A stretch of DNA of 64,000 bases from Temnothorax longispinosus. Lineage: Eukaryota > Arthropoda > Insecta > Hymenoptera > Formicidae. The stretch is taken from NCBI RefSeq assembly GCF_030848805.1, contig NC_092363.1, positions 23,623,828 through 23,687,827 on the forward strand, given 5' to 3'. The notes beneath the pieces were generated by a model. The model was not told the origin of the DNA and did not search any database. It saw only the letters and a program-made list of their open reading frames with translations. Positions within the stretch are counted from its first letter, which is position 1. Each line of letters starts with the position of its first letter. The position numbers were made by a program, and so were the translations under genes. This document shows positions 14,501 to 25,630 of the stretch, piece by piece.

Positions 14501-14774
14501 CGAAAACGAGGCTGAGGGCGTATCCGAAGGGTGCCTGGCACCAGACCAGGCCCCTGGTGTAGATTGCCTCGGCGGTACCGTTGATGTAACCACCGCCGAC
14601 CCAGGTCGCCGTCATCGTGAATATCCCGACGAAGAGCCCGATGGAGCGGCCAGCCAGCATGACCTCCTCCTCGGAGTCGTTGCCCGCCTCCTTTTTCCTG
14701 GCCGCCCATATTCCCACGCCCAGGATCAGCAGGTAGAAGAGAACGATGGAGACCACCCCGGCGATGTTGATCAT
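5600..14774 (-). CDS. ChT: High-affinity choline transporter (SLC5A7/CHT1 family)
   Basis: Sodium- and chloride-coupled carrier that takes choline back into cholinergic terminals for acetylcholine synthesis. Five coding exons join in phase: 14501-14774, 10232-10536, 8521-8800, 6931-7148, 5600-6328, giving 601 aa, close to animal CHT1 lengths (about 580-615). Landmarks are the N-terminal membrane segment with FYLLILGVGIWAA, TMTATWVGGGYINGTAEA, GYVTMLDP, GGLYSVAYTDVIQLFCIF, GGIPWQVYFQRVLSS, and FFGLGAVSAAVMSSADSS, the family signature. Each junction has GT donors and AG acceptors, for example G|GTGAGTCC after exon 1. The start is the first Met before the first membrane segment. The tail, about residues 560-601, is Gly/Pro-rich with a (GCC)n-type run and is poorly conserved. 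The large first intron carries three transposable elements. Upstream non-coding exons are likely but not proven. Confidence 0.95.
6329..6930. other. ChT intron 4
   Basis: AT-rich intron between the last two coding exons, with no distinct feature seen. Local frames such as the one at 6367-6582 are shadows. Confidence 0.7.
7149..8520. other. ChT intron 3
   Basis: A pyrimidine-rich TCTCTC run lies near 7580-7605, and a moderately GC-rich patch at 7630-8060. Frames in the patch on both strands (7478-8138) show no domain and no codon pattern like the flanking exons, so I treat it as non-coding. Confidence 0.6.
8801..10231. other. ChT intron 2
   Basis: AT-rich intron. It contains a (TTTTA)n-type run at about 9966-9995. 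No gene or bounded element seen. Confidence 0.6.
10737..10975. mobile_element. MITE in ChT intron 1, TA-flanked
   Basis: Inverted ends GGGGTATTCAAATAAGTTA and TAACTTATTTGAATACCCC continue inward for about 65 bp as an imperfect inverted repeat. TA dinucleotides abut both ends (10735-10736 and 10976-10977). At 239 bp it has no coding capacity. A Tc1/mariner-type origin is inferred from the TA target. Confidence 0.8.
11052..12512. mobile_element. Composite inverted-repeat element with AATCG-rich ends
   Basis: The left end has repeated AATCG units (11066-11090). The right end has the complementary CGATT units (12447-12500) before CATCTC. Both ends are flanked by TA. Inside is a near-perfect palindrome at about 11820-12000, whose arm (a segment with TTTATTTCTTCCGACTACAA) appears a third time at about 12295-12350. 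A tRNA-like sequence lies at 12081-12155. No transposase frame is seen. Ends are approximate because they are low complexity. Confidence 0.6.
12081..12155 (+). tRNA. tRNA-like sequence (pseudo-tRNA or tRNA-derived) inside a mobile element
   Basis: A 7-bp acceptor stem can form (TGCCTCA with TGAGGTA, one G-T pair). There is a 4-bp D stem (GTCG/CGAC) around AATTGGTA, and a perfect T arm CCAGG-TTCGAAC-CCTGG. The anticodon arm does not fold canonically: only CCCT/AGGG pairs, leaving a 10-base loop, so no anticodon can be called. The T arm would serve as a polymerase III B box, and TTTTTT follows at 12159-12164. Flanking sequences (12061-12077 and 12152-12168) are inverted repeats of each other. 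Most likely a tRNA-derived repeat rather than a working tRNA gene. Confidence 0.45.
13445..14345. mobile_element. TA-flanked MITE in ChT intron 1
   Basis: Ends are AGGGAGACCGGGGCAAACTC and GAGTTTGCCCCGGTCTCCCC. TA lies outside both (13443-13444 and 14346-14347). Internal copies of related motifs (GGGGCAAAATCAACACC near 13814, GTGTCGAGTTTGCCCCGGC near 14127) suggest layered insertions or degraded internal repeats. Frames of 112 and 76 aa in the middle show no transposase motif. Likely a non-autonomous mariner-type element. Confidence 0.75.
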
Positions 14775-17700
14775 TTTCGGGGAATAGGTGTCTACCGGCG
14801 CGAGCTCGAGCTGACGGAGACGTAGGTCCGAGAAATTCGGCGGCCGATCCGCTTTGGGACCGTCTGGATATCTGAATTCAATTTTTTAAAGACACGTTCA
14901 GTTTTGAGACTTTCTAGAAACTTTTGCAAAGGCAAAATTCGAGAGAATTTTGCAAAAAATTGCAATGATATTGTCACGAGCTACAAGAATTCTGGGAAAA
15001 AGAATGTTATTTCTACATATTTAGAAAAAAATGTTGAAAAGACTAATGCAACAAATGAAAGAAAAGTCGCAAAATAAAAAATATAAACTTCTATCTAGAA
15101 ACTATTTTAATCAATAAATTTTATTCGCCATTTTATTTTATAGTCCGAATTAAATGTCGCAACTTTATTTAAGAATTGATCTTTTAAATTACCACACTTT
15201 TTTTCTTGTAATACGATATGTCAAGCTATGTTAATAATGCAAAAACCGGTGGATTTCCTTCCTTTGTTCACCGCGATCAGTGATTCTAACCGATGCAAAA
15301 ACTTCTCAGCGTAGGTTTTACAAAGAATTTATCAATTTCGCGTTGAGTGTATTAAAGTCTTCCGCTTGATTAACACCGTGGCCGTCACGCTCGCGTCCAA
15401 CAAGTGCAGCTAAGCACAAATATTATGTTTCTACCCGAGGGGTATTTAAATCGCTCAACCGAGTTCACCCTCTAATCCTGTTAGGCGCGGTCTACCCGAG
15501 GCGCCGCTCGATCCGGCTTCAGAAAGGATGTAGCTTCGATTAAGTACAAATACGCGCTTTACTCAGCATAGAATAGGAAAAAAATTTTGCGAGTCTGCCT
15601 TCGCGAAAGAAAAGGACAAAAGATTTGCAATTTATTAGACTATATATATAAATAAAGTACAAGAATGTATGTGTTCTGAAGAGCAAGGCAGGTTTAAAGG
15701 ATTGCTTCTCGAACTGAATAAAGCGAGATCAAAGGAACGCGACACAATATGTTTCTGATAGATAATAAAAACATACATCATGAGTGGTATCGAAGCATCA
15801 AAGAGAAAGTTTTAAAATCAAAAGGAGAGAAAGGGAAGAGACCTGACAGAGAGATGCGTATCAGATGGAGCACTAATTTTTATGGAATCTCATATACGAA
15901 AACCGTACACGATTGCCGAAAATTCGTCTTGTGGGGTACACAGGCTTCTTTGTTTCCATTTTTCTTACTCTTTATTTTCTTAAAACTTGTTTAAACGAAA
16001 ATAAGAGAAAAAAATTAAAATGTTATTAAACTGCAGAAATTCTTTTATTGCGAAGAAATTTATAGTCGACGAAAGAAAGGATCGCGATGTGCCCCGCGAA
16101 AAAGGGGACCGAGAGGCGAGAACTAAGTGCGGGGAGGTGGAGGTTTACCTTTGAAATCCCCGCGAGGTACAATCACGCAACAGCGGGGGGCAGCCTCACA
16201 CGGGCACCGGCGGCATTTCCTGATGACGGTGCTTCCAGACGGCCGACGACGACGCTGGGTTAAGGTTTGGGGGGCAGCAGTCGCCCCACCGGAGCGAGGT
16301 CTTCTGGGAGGGGCTATTCCTTGTCCTAAACGCGAGGCCGCCCATGGGCGCTGATGGCCATCGATTTTCACCCAACTCACCGAGCCCGCTGCTTCCCTGC
16401 CTGCTTGGTTTCTTCGTTTCCACCCTTTCTCCTCGCCTTCCTCCTGCACCCACGGCACCGGGACCGATCGCGGGGATCAGCACGGTTCTTTACCTAGAAG
16501 AACGAGGACTACTATGTCTAGAGATACCTGACGCGAAAGAATGTGCAGGAGAGTCACCGAAGAGGGTACTTCAGCCAGAAGGTATTATCTGGTACTTTAA
16601 TTATAGTTAAGACCGAATTTGTAATAAGACCGGTTAACGTAAAATCGACCATAGGGATAATTGACACTGCTAAGTTGCTAAGTATTTCTTAATCATCTGT
16701 GAAACTTGTGCTCTTACAAATTTATCGTCCATTAATAAATATATGTAAACTGTGAAAAAATATTGACCTTTCTCTATAGCATATATGAATATAAGTTCTT
16801 GTCACAGCAACTTTCGCATTTAAAATAGGGAATAAAGTCTTTTTTTAAATAGCCGCCGGCATCGATAATTCCTATAATGTGCATAAGGAAAGTTTGCAAG
16901 ACTATGCGACATACTTTTCCATGTGCATTATATTTTCGATAAAAGACTTTTTATCGAATAATAATAAGATAATTTTCAGATTAACTTTGAATCAATAACT
17001 TTCAAGTAAAGATTTTTTATTCGACCCAACTGGCTATCTTTATTAATTATAATCATCACGACGTTTCGATCATGTGAGTTTTGGTTCTTCTCAATAGAGG
17101 TAACAATAGAGTAACATTTTTATGCTGATATAATATATAAGCATTCAAATTAAATTTATCTCAATAAGCTTTCTGTTATTTCAATTTTATCTCTCATCAT
17201 CTGTGCATTTTAGATGTAATTCATCTAGTTCTAGAAATCCGTTTTAATTTTAGAAACAGACAAACAATGAAATAAGTAAAATTAACCGGCGTTGATCAAT
17301 CTTTGAATATTCACTTATATTAAAAATTTAGCTATAGTTTTTGTCAACGTCAAAATTATTGTAAGAGAACATTTTTTTTATAAGCTGAAGATTCCACAAA
17401 TAAGATTGTCACACATAGTTTCATAAGTGCTACTATATTCACACATGTTCTTTCATATCTAAGCACGAATACATAACTCGCAAGAACTCTGACTGGCCAT
17501 GGATTTCTATGAATTATTTTAGCGCGGTTATACGCTTAGCTGGCTGGTAATAATTCAATATCAATTAATAATACTTTGATACCGATTATACATAGAGAAA
17601 AACGAAGCTGTTTTACGTATCTATTAGTATAATAAATTGTAATAAATCGTGTAACACTTCTGTGTGAAATAAAACATGAATGGAGGATTCTTATCGCCAA

Positions 17701-18120
17701 CATTTTCAGCCGGCCAACCCTGCTTCTCGAAATAAAAATTCGAATTTTCTTTCGATAAAGATCACTATTTTCTTTTTTTAACTCGGGAACGAGCGCCTGA
17801 GGTGATTTTTACGCTCCAGTAAAAAAATGAAACTCACGTCACAGCAAATGTGCTTCTTTCGTTTTTTTACATTTTTTGAATTCGCTTTATTTTTTTCAGA
17901 AAACGTTGAATAACTCTATATACATATTGTCATCCAAATACTAATGAATTATAAAACAATCAAAAATATGCAATATGTAATCAATAACAATTTTAATTGA
18001 CTTTTAATTGAGGTGTAACAATTAACAATCACCACAAATGACCATTTATGCAAAGAAAAAAATTAGGCGCCCGTTCCCGGGTTAAACTCGCTTATATTAT
18101 TACAGCAAACAGTTACTTAC
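14775..18120. other. Upstream of ChT coding start; possible leader exons and repeats
   Basis: Just above the ChT start codon, on the minus strand, there is a candidate acceptor (AATTCAG ending near 14872), consistent with a 5' untranslated exon. A GC-rich patch at 16090-16480 has frames on both strands with no recognisable domain. One minus-strand donor-like CAAAG|GTAAAC occurs near 16152. A short Penelope-tail-like remnant lies at 17030-17105. The rest is AT-rich with nothing supported. Confidence 0.4.
17030..17105 (-). mobile_element. Possible Penelope-like element 3'-tail remnant
   Basis: On the minus strand this reads GATCGAAACGTCG followed by about 5 bases and ATAATTAATAAAGA. The same arrangement recurs at about 50650-50685. 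GAAACGTCG-type tails are common at the ends of Penelope-like elements. No coding sequence is attached. Confidence 0.35.
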
Positions 18121-19030
18121 GGGCACTATCCTCGCGTCTCCACTGAACAGATCTCCCGATCCCGAAGAAACTCAAAGCGGCCACGACTACCTCATTGTTG
18201 ACAAACCGGCGTCCAACACGAGCGATCGGTGGCTTTGAAGTACCAGTGGCCGAACCGAAGAGAAACCGGCGAAACAAGGACAGGGTACAGAGTCGGCTTC
18301 ACGTGACGGGAGGGAGCGTAGTTACCGGTCTCGGAGGGGGCGAGCGAGACGGGGCGCGGAACAAGTCGGGGGTCGAACGGATCGGCGTGTCGTCGTTTTC
18401 GTAATCGTGGCCGTGATTGTTGCCGCCACCGTCGCCGTCGTTCGTCGTCGTCGTCGTTGTTGTCGGAACGACGCTGCCGGAACGTGCCGTCGTCGTCGTC
18501 GTCCCGTACAGTCGCGGGGGCCACCTCGTACTGAGGCGGTCGGCCGTCTGCCGTCGCGCGAGGACCGACGACGACGGAGGGAGGGCACTCCGGTGTGATA
18601 TTGATTCGACCCCCGTGACGTCACGGCGCGGCGTCGCGCGGGGGATGCACGGCGTTCCGTGTCGACCCCCACCATCCCCCGAAAACCACCCCGCGTCCCG
18701 CTACGCGCGCCCTCGCCGCTCGCGCCGCTCTGCATCCCTCGCCGTCCTGTACCCCCTTCGCGCCCTCTTGTCCCATTCCTCCGGCGTGCCCGACGCCCCC
18801 GCCGGGGGCGAAGCGGGGGGCGTGGACTACCGGCTTTGGCTGGTCGCCGCCGAGTCTGCGCCCCCCGACTGCGTCGCGACGGAGATCGCGTCCCTTGCTC
18901 CGCCGCTCTCCTCTCACCTCTTTCGCACGCGGAACGGATGAGCGGAAATTTAGAGAAGGAAAGCTGGGAGACGTGAGCGAGTTCAGGTCGCCCAGGAGAT
19001 GAAAAGTCGCTATATAACATCGAGGTGCGT
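18121..19030 (-). promoter_or_regulatory. GC/CpG-rich island; candidate ChT promoter and 5' leader exon
   Basis: A sharp rise in G+C and CpG in an AT-rich setting, with many CGTCGTCG trinucleotides at 18420-18510. On the minus strand an excellent donor (GATAGTGCCC|GTAAGT) sits at the left edge, with its GT at 18119-18120. That would fit a non-coding first exon spliced toward ChT. Long frames on both strands (up to 232 aa) are Arg/Pro/Ala-rich products of base composition with no domain, so I do not call a protein. Assignment to ChT is inference from position and strand. Confidence 0.35.
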
Positions 19031-22000
19031 TATTTCCTGGCGAACGTCACGTGCGTAGGTCGATCTGCTTCCTCGCGAAGGGGATGTGCGCGCGTTCAAT
19101 TTACAATTTCATGATACGAAATTGCCGTAAAATTATTCGACGTCTTCTCGATCACAAGGGTCAAGAGAGAAAATAATAATTACCGTTGGAGTTAATTGAT
19201 ACTGGAAATCAAACGTCACATTTGGACAACATTGGCTCTTGAATTAGCAAACTAATTTGTTTACCAGAAATTCCCTAAATAACGCATTAATTTAATAAAG
19301 TTAAGATGTAAATGTCAGGTACTTTCTATACTATTCAGAGCTGTAATATAAGAAATAACATTGATCTATTTTTACAGCAAGGGCGGATAGCTTAATTAGT
19401 CTTCGAAGGCTAATTAAGTTATTCTCGTTTGCTCCTACATTAGAAATTTAATAATACCTTGCCACTAAAAACCGAAAGTCGTACAGGATCTGTTACGCTG
19501 TTATCGCAAAGAATATATAATTTATAGTAAAATTGTTTACAAAGCAAGCAATCCTTTTGTAAATAATAATATAACAATATGTGTGTGTATCCTGGAATAA
19601 AAATTACATAATCTTAAATTACTAGTGATTTTGCAAAATTCTAGGTTCTGTCAGTGAAATTGTGAGTTAAAATTTTTATTAATCTATATTTATAAATATA
19701 TTATAATTATAAATTATATTTAAAGATTATATTTAGAGATATATATCAAGATATAAAATATAATTATATAAAATATTTTTATTTATAATTTTTATTTATT
19801 TCACAATATCTCGATTTTTTTGGGATTCTCTAGGAATTTTGGCAAAAAAAAAGGATTACACGAAATCCCTGCGACATATATATAAATATCATTTTTTTAA
19901 TCAAATATTGGAGTAATAAAAAACATTTGCTGCAAAAAGGGCAAGGGTAACTCTTTGGTACGACCTTTATCGATTATAACTTACAATCAGACGCAGATAT
20001 CTAAATCTCATGAATTTTAACCGATTCGACGAAAAATCGGCTCCAACTTTTTATCACGTCAAAGTTATCAACTGTAAATTCTACTGCTGGCGTTTGCAGT
20101 AACATTTTGGATTCTCCAGGTAAGCGTGGGTAGAAGTTCGCGGGGGCTGCAGGTAGGGGATGGATGGCGAAGGTGAGGATGTGGGTGGAGAACACGTCGA
20201 TGAGGAAGAAAGGCGCACGACCTGGCGAATCGATCATCCCGAAAAACATATATTCACCGTTCGGATTGCCACGATTAATCAAGTGGGCGAGGACTCATTC
20301 CGCGAAGCGACCGACTATTATTTTAGAAAAAAAAAACTGCGAAAGCGACGTATCATTGAAGCGAGGGCGAAAATCGGATTCTGAGAGAAATGAAATATTC
20401 AAGGGGTGTCGTCAGGTGTGTCGAATTATGAAATGACGCCGAGAATAGAATGGGCGTTATGACGGCACTTAATTATTCCTCCGTGACGAAGACGATCCCT
20501 CGCGAAGCGAATTTAACTACAGAATGATGCAAATTTGTCAGTACATAAATTTGCGTATATTGCTCGAATGGTAATCAGCTAATTAAAATTATAAATAAAT
20601 AGTTATGAATTCCGCGTATTTAGTTCTCCACTATAAAATGTAATGTGAGATAATAAAATATTACAAGCATCCAATTAGTATAATAAAATATTACAGACAT
20701 GCGACACGTCATTGAATACATATCCAAGATATACATTTTTCAACCATCTATTTCTTATCTATTGTTCATTATAGCCATTGTCTCTTTAAAACAAAGTATT
20801 TCAATTTTTATTACTTCATTATACCATCTCCTTCCTTATTGCAACATAACGTAATTCGACAATAGCACAGGAACGATTATAACATCTCGTATACAAACAT
20901 TGCGTACAAATCACATTACTCACGTAAATTAATTTGAGGATCGTACTCCTCGAGAATAATTCATAAAACTTCAAAATCGTGCTGATACCGCTCAAGATGA
21001 GTGCCAAGAATAACACGCGAGTATCACGACGCGGACGTTAAAAATGCTGACGTCAGAACTGCGGAGATCGAAAAGCGAGGAAAACCTATTAATGGCTGAT
21101 TGTGAGTAACAGTCGCGTTTGTTACAGAGGTCAATATAGAGCGCAGGGAAATATGGTCAATTTCCTGGGCTGGGACAGCGCAGCAAATGCAAATAATTAC
21201 AAGAATAGTCTAGATTGAGGTACCGAAAAGAGAGATTGTAGCATCGAATTTCCTGAATCCTCCCTCTCTCTCTCTCTTTCTGTCTCGAATTTCGCATGAT
21301 CAATATCGTTTGACCCATTCCTGCCAAGTTAGAAATTGCACTTGCTATTCTCTTATCACCTTATACCATACTCTATATTTTAAGCATTTAAATACAGATT
21401 TTTTTGTTTTCGCTCTAAATTTCGCAACGTAATAAAAATACTTTTTTTCTTAAAAATATAAAAATCTTCAAAAAATAATATAAATAGAGACTTACAAAGA
21501 ATCAAACTCAAATAAAAATGTTATGACAACAAGCCATAAAACTTAATATATTAGAACGTATAAGTCGATCTTAAATTATACTACAATAATATTTATATAC
21601 TCATATTTTATTGCGTTTAATCATGTTAATTTAAGACCAACTTGCGTTCTAATACATTAGACTTCATGACCCGTCGTCATAAAAAATTTTTATTTGAATC
21701 AAATTTTTTGCAATAATAAATTTAAAATAAATGTTAACGTTAAAGAATATAAATATATAAAATTATGGAACGTTACTTATTACTATTTGTAAAGCATCAT
21801 GTAATGTAACGTTTATCTTTAATTGTGTATTGTTATATATAAATCCAATCTCGCACTATTATAATCGCATCATAATATTACGAGTACATCGTACGCGCAA
21901 AAATTACAAAGGCATGTAATATCATTTTATTTTTGCGTTGCAAATAAACAATAAATGATTTGCGCTATAATTATTAAAATTAGAATTGTTAGAACATCTT

Positions 22001-22058
22001 AAAATACTTTCAGAAATTTCGGAAAGTCCGAGATATCTTCTGCAACGTCCATGAATGC
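19031..22058. other. Intergenic, mostly AT-rich
   Basis: No gene supported. A short hairpin lies at about 19391-19418 (CTTAATTAG and CTAATTAAG around CTTCGAAG). A less AT-rich patch at 20100-20300 has open frames on both strands (93 aa minus, 74 and 90 aa plus) without recognisable domains. A TC-rich run lies at 21263-21285. A TTTATT at 21926-21931 is a possible poly(A) signal (AATAAA) for the minus-strand chitin-binding gene. Confidence 0.5.
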
Positions 22059-22118
22059 TCAACTTTGCCAACAGGGCAAGCAGTTTGCGTTTTGCCGAGT
22101 GTCGCATATGCCGGTATT
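22059..22118 (-). CDS. Second (terminal) exon of the chitin-binding protein
   Basis: Encodes 19 residues beginning NTGICDTRQNANC and then a stop. Acceptor TTTCAG precedes it. It supplies the last two conserved cysteines of the chitin-binding domain. Too short to stand out as an open frame; recognised by the C-X12-C-X7-C spacing continuing exon 1. Confidence 0.75.
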   Translation of the reverse strand, partial: NTGICDTRQNANCLPCWQS

Positions 22119-25100
22119 CTGAAACAAGAAAACGTTGAATGTAAGTAAAAATCACTCTTATACATTGTTTCGCGCGTTAATAAGAATTTAAATGGGAAAG
22201 GAAAAAAAACATTCAATGAGAAAGTGACAAAAATTTCTAATGTGTCTTCTAATCTTCAGGTCTCTCGCAAGACATCGCGGAATAAATTTCTACTGATTTC
22301 TACCGACTTCCCCTATTTTTGGAAGGATTGCTTTCGTGCCTTTATTAGCGTGACGCGGTATCGCGGAGCGATCGTTACGCACGCGAGTAAGGGGCGACGG
22401 ATTAAAAACGACAACTGGTCAAGTGGGTTCAGACTTCAAACGACCCCGACACGGCCCGCTTGTCACGAAGTCAAGCATCGACGTCCACGTAGAACCGGTG
22501 AATTGAAATTCGCCCGGCCACGTGTCAGGTGAAGCACCCGGGGACGACAATATGCACGTGCATCCGCGCGGCTCGTAACTGGATACGACCAGGCGGGGAG
22601 GGTTACATCGTCGAGTTATCGTAGGGTGATACGAGGCCGCGAGCCGCGACTCTTAGAGAGCCCACACGTGATGCACTTGTAGATCACAAAAGCAGTGTCG
22701 TGTTTCGGGGTAAGGTCGATTCCTCTCTTTCGCCTCGTACGTGCTTATTGTTTTGTTATAACACGACAAATTCTACCCATAAGGTACGCAGGGTGCTCTT
22801 TTGTCTAATCTTATTGTTAGTGCCTGAACAATTCCGAATTAAAAGAACATTCTGAGTAAAAGAAATCTTTTTGATGATTTAATGATGGAGATATGGAAAA
22901 CTATTTCTGCCTTTAATCACTGTTTAATTACTAAAGGAAAAAGTAATCGATGATGCTTGACATAGTATTAATAATTGACTCAGAGAATTAGAGAGAAATG
23001 ATTTATTGGGAATAATTAGTTGGAAGATCTTTTCTATAGAAATTTTTTGCATGTAACAAATTAAAATGTAATTACACTGTTCAACAAAAAAAATGCATAG
23101 GAACGAGAATATCATTTCTCGTAGTTTTTTGGACGTCGAATATAATTTTATCAAATTACTCTATCATGTCACAATTTTGAGAAATTTGCAGTTAAAGTTG
23201 CAAAAGGAGCTATTTTAGTGTATTTTGGATCCTGGAGTGACGGCCAAACTCCGACCCGGTCGATAATTTTGACCGTTTTCTATGTTCCGGCTCATCTGTT
23301 CTTATCTAACGAGATATCTGCCCTTGTCAGATTGCAACGCCATGTACACTGCGTGTGTGTACATGCATAAAATCAGTTGGATGAAAAATCTTTCTTATTA
23401 GGCTTTCAATCTTAGTTTCAATGGTGCCACGCTGTTCTTTGATCTAGTCCGAGGTGCGGGACATTTTCGTGCACGTAAGCTATGTAAGCGAACGTTTCCT
23501 TAAAGTGACAGCTCTAGGTAGAAAAGGTGTAACACCAACTAGTATAGTATACTAGTTACTACTTAAATATATTTTTCTTTTTTTAATTTAAGACTAAGTT
23601 TTTAGTCTTAAATTTACTATCCCGCACATGATTTCTGTACGTACAAAACGTGTAAATGGGTTTTTTATTCTGTAAAGCCAATTCGAAGAAAATTGGTCCA
23701 ACTAAAATGTCGGTAATTGTCGTGACTCCAGGATCCCTAAAAGAAAATTTTAAATTAGAGAAATGATAGAATTTTTACTTCTGATATCCGCCATATTAGC
23801 TCTGCCATTTTTAATTTATCAACTTTAATATCAGATTAGTATTTAGTGACCTGAAAAATTCTCTAGTTTGAATAACATAATTAAAAAATATTTCATAGAT
23901 TCTTAATAGTCTGTGTAAGTCGCAACTGCGTTAACTATAATCGACGCAACAAATTCCTTCCGTCACATGTCGTAGTTATAATATGCTAAAATACATTAAA
24001 ATAGCCCTTTTTGCTTTACTAACCGCAAATTTTTCAAAATTGTGACGTGATAGAAAAATTTGGCAAACAGGATCGTATTTCATTCAGCGTCCAAAATGCT
24101 ATAAGAAACGATTATTCTCATTAATAGTGTTAAAAAAAGTAATTTTTTGTTAAACAGTGTTATCATTAATCTTATAATAATTTCTGCTTAGTATTCATAA
24201 CAAGATCTTTCAAAAACGGTGCAAATATTGTATAAATTTTCTAATAAAGAAACAAATATAAATGTTTGTTAAAATTGCACTATCCTGCAATATTTTAACT
24301 TATTGTTATTCCCAGCATGCAGTATATAATAGTCAATTGAGAATAAAACAGCGAAACGAAACAAATCAAACCAATTGAACCAAAACTAATTTATTTTGAT
24401 TTTTGTGTTTTAGAATTAACAAAAAGTATCAAATCAGATCTATTAATAACGATGTAGGTTTTAAAATAAATTTTATTTGTTCGAAAATATCACAAATTTC
24501 TTTGTCGAGAAAATGATTATACTATTAATGATTGCCCCGCAAATAATCTGAAGAACGAGTTACAATTATTCTACGTCAAAGATTAAAGAAAGGTAACATG
24601 GAATTTTTTTATAGATCAAAACTTTAAATAGTCAATGTAACAATGTGTAAATGTCCACACATGTTGCTGCGTTGTTATTACAAGAAATGTTTCTGAAATG
24701 TGAGAAATATATTTTATGATGTATGCACCATATAGACGATACACGGGGACAAGGAACTGATGAGACACCGCGTCACGAGAGGCCGACGAAGATGAATGAA
24801 ATCACCCCTGCTTCTCATGCAGGGTACTCTCTTCGGGGCGTAGGAGCGCGATCGATGCAGCGGGCGGGTTTTTTTTTTACGTGATGTGCAGCACTCCGAA
24901 CAATCCGCGCAGCATCGTGCGAAATGCCATATTGCGGAGCGATATTTCAACAGACACAACATAAAGCATCCCGGATGGGGACGTACAAAAATATTGCTCG
25001 ATGAGAATTTCGGCCTGAATGAGATTGCAATCTCTCGCAGAATTACAATTTCACTGTCTGCCCTGGTTGACACATTAGAGAGTTGAGAAATTAGAGAGTT

Positions 25101-25630
25101 AAAAATTAACAAGACACTCGCAATGGCATCTGTCGCGAGTCACTCTTGAAATCAAGAGTGACTATTGTTTTTGAGTACATATTGAAACTTTATTTCCGAC
25201 GTAGGTGCAGTAAGAAATACGAAAAACTCTGAAGATTTTATTTTGTTTTAACATATTAGATTTAAATAATTTGTATTCCAACAAAGTTTGAATAAACATG
25301 TAATATATAGCTTCAGATAACATCTGTATACTTATTATGGCACAATAAAATGTTGGATTTCCACTGATTAGATAATTCGGGAAGAGATCTCACCTTGTTG
25401 AAGACCAAATCTTCCGGACACGCCACTGTGCGAGGGCCGGACTCCTCGCAGACGATATATTGCAAGCAGTCCAGAGGGTAAGGCAAAGTGATCAGCGAGT
25501 CAGTCGTGACTCTCGTGGTTGGACACTTCGGGGTTTTACATTGAGGCGACAAGGCATCCTCGGAGATATCACCCGGTGGTCCAGCGACGGCGGAAGCAAC
25601 GATCAGGTAAAGCAGCACCACGAACATCAT
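22059..25630 (-). CDS. Small secreted protein with one chitin-binding type-2 (peritrophin-A) domain
   Basis: Two exons, 25394-25630 and 22059-22118, join in phase 0 (AAC AAG|GTGAGA to TTTCAG|AAT ACC) for a 98-aa protein. Residues 1-16 form a hydrophobic signal peptide (MMFVVLLYLIVASAVA). Cysteines at 36, 55, 61, 71, 84 and 92 give spacing C-X18-C-X5-C-X9-C-X12-C-X7-C, close to the peritrophin-A/CBM14 pattern that binds chitin in cuticle, peritrophic matrix or tracheal linings. The last two cysteines come only from the second exon, so exon 1 alone would be half a domain. Extra cysteines at 31 and 95 could form a fourth disulphide. The 3.3-kb intron contains nested repeats. The specific physiological role is unknown. 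Confidence 0.8.
23075..24163. mobile_element. Inverted-repeat element with a second element nested inside
   Basis: The outer arms (about 23075-23226 and 23960-24163) are imperfect reverse complements. Ends are CACTGTTCAACAAAAAA and TTTTTTGTTAAACAGTG, and both arms contain a GTCACAATTTTGA-type block. The divergence between arms suggests an old insertion. No coding capacity. Confidence 0.65.
23227..23736. mobile_element. Nested repeat with GGATCCTGGAGT ends
   Basis: Inverted termini GGATCCTGGAGTGACG and CGTGACTCCAGGATCC. The left half (about 23240-23525) is homologous, in reverse orientation, to 42775-43115, with shared blocks such as GATCTAGTCCGAGGTGCGGG, so it belongs to a dispersed family. 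Confidence 0.6.
25138..25163. other. Perfect short hairpin
   Basis: AGTCACTCTTGA and TCAAGAGTGACT are exact reverse complements separated by AA. It lies in the intron of the chitin-binding gene. Function unknown. Confidence 0.5.

Larger units (their letters stand above)
22119..25393. other. Intron of the chitin-binding protein gene
   Basis: A GC-richer patch at 22330-22700 has no recognisable coding content. The nested inverted-repeat elements at 23075-24163 follow. A perfect 12-bp stem with AA loop lies at 25138-25163. The remaining sequence is AT-rich. Confidence 0.6.

Noticed and set aside
16123..16610. Overlapping 75-111-aa frames in a GC-rich patch
   Set aside because: Frames are open on both strands and no family is recognised. 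At most part could be untranslated leader.
18192..19020. Long Arg/Pro/Ala-rich frames on both strands (up to 232 aa)
   Set aside because: They overlap in several frames within a CpG island, consist of trinucleotide-type repeats, and have no domain; base composition explains them.
20001..20436. Open frames on both strands (93 aa minus, 74 and 90 aa plus)
   Set aside because: No recognisable domain, no clear splice partners and no strand preference. An unknown exon cannot be excluded.
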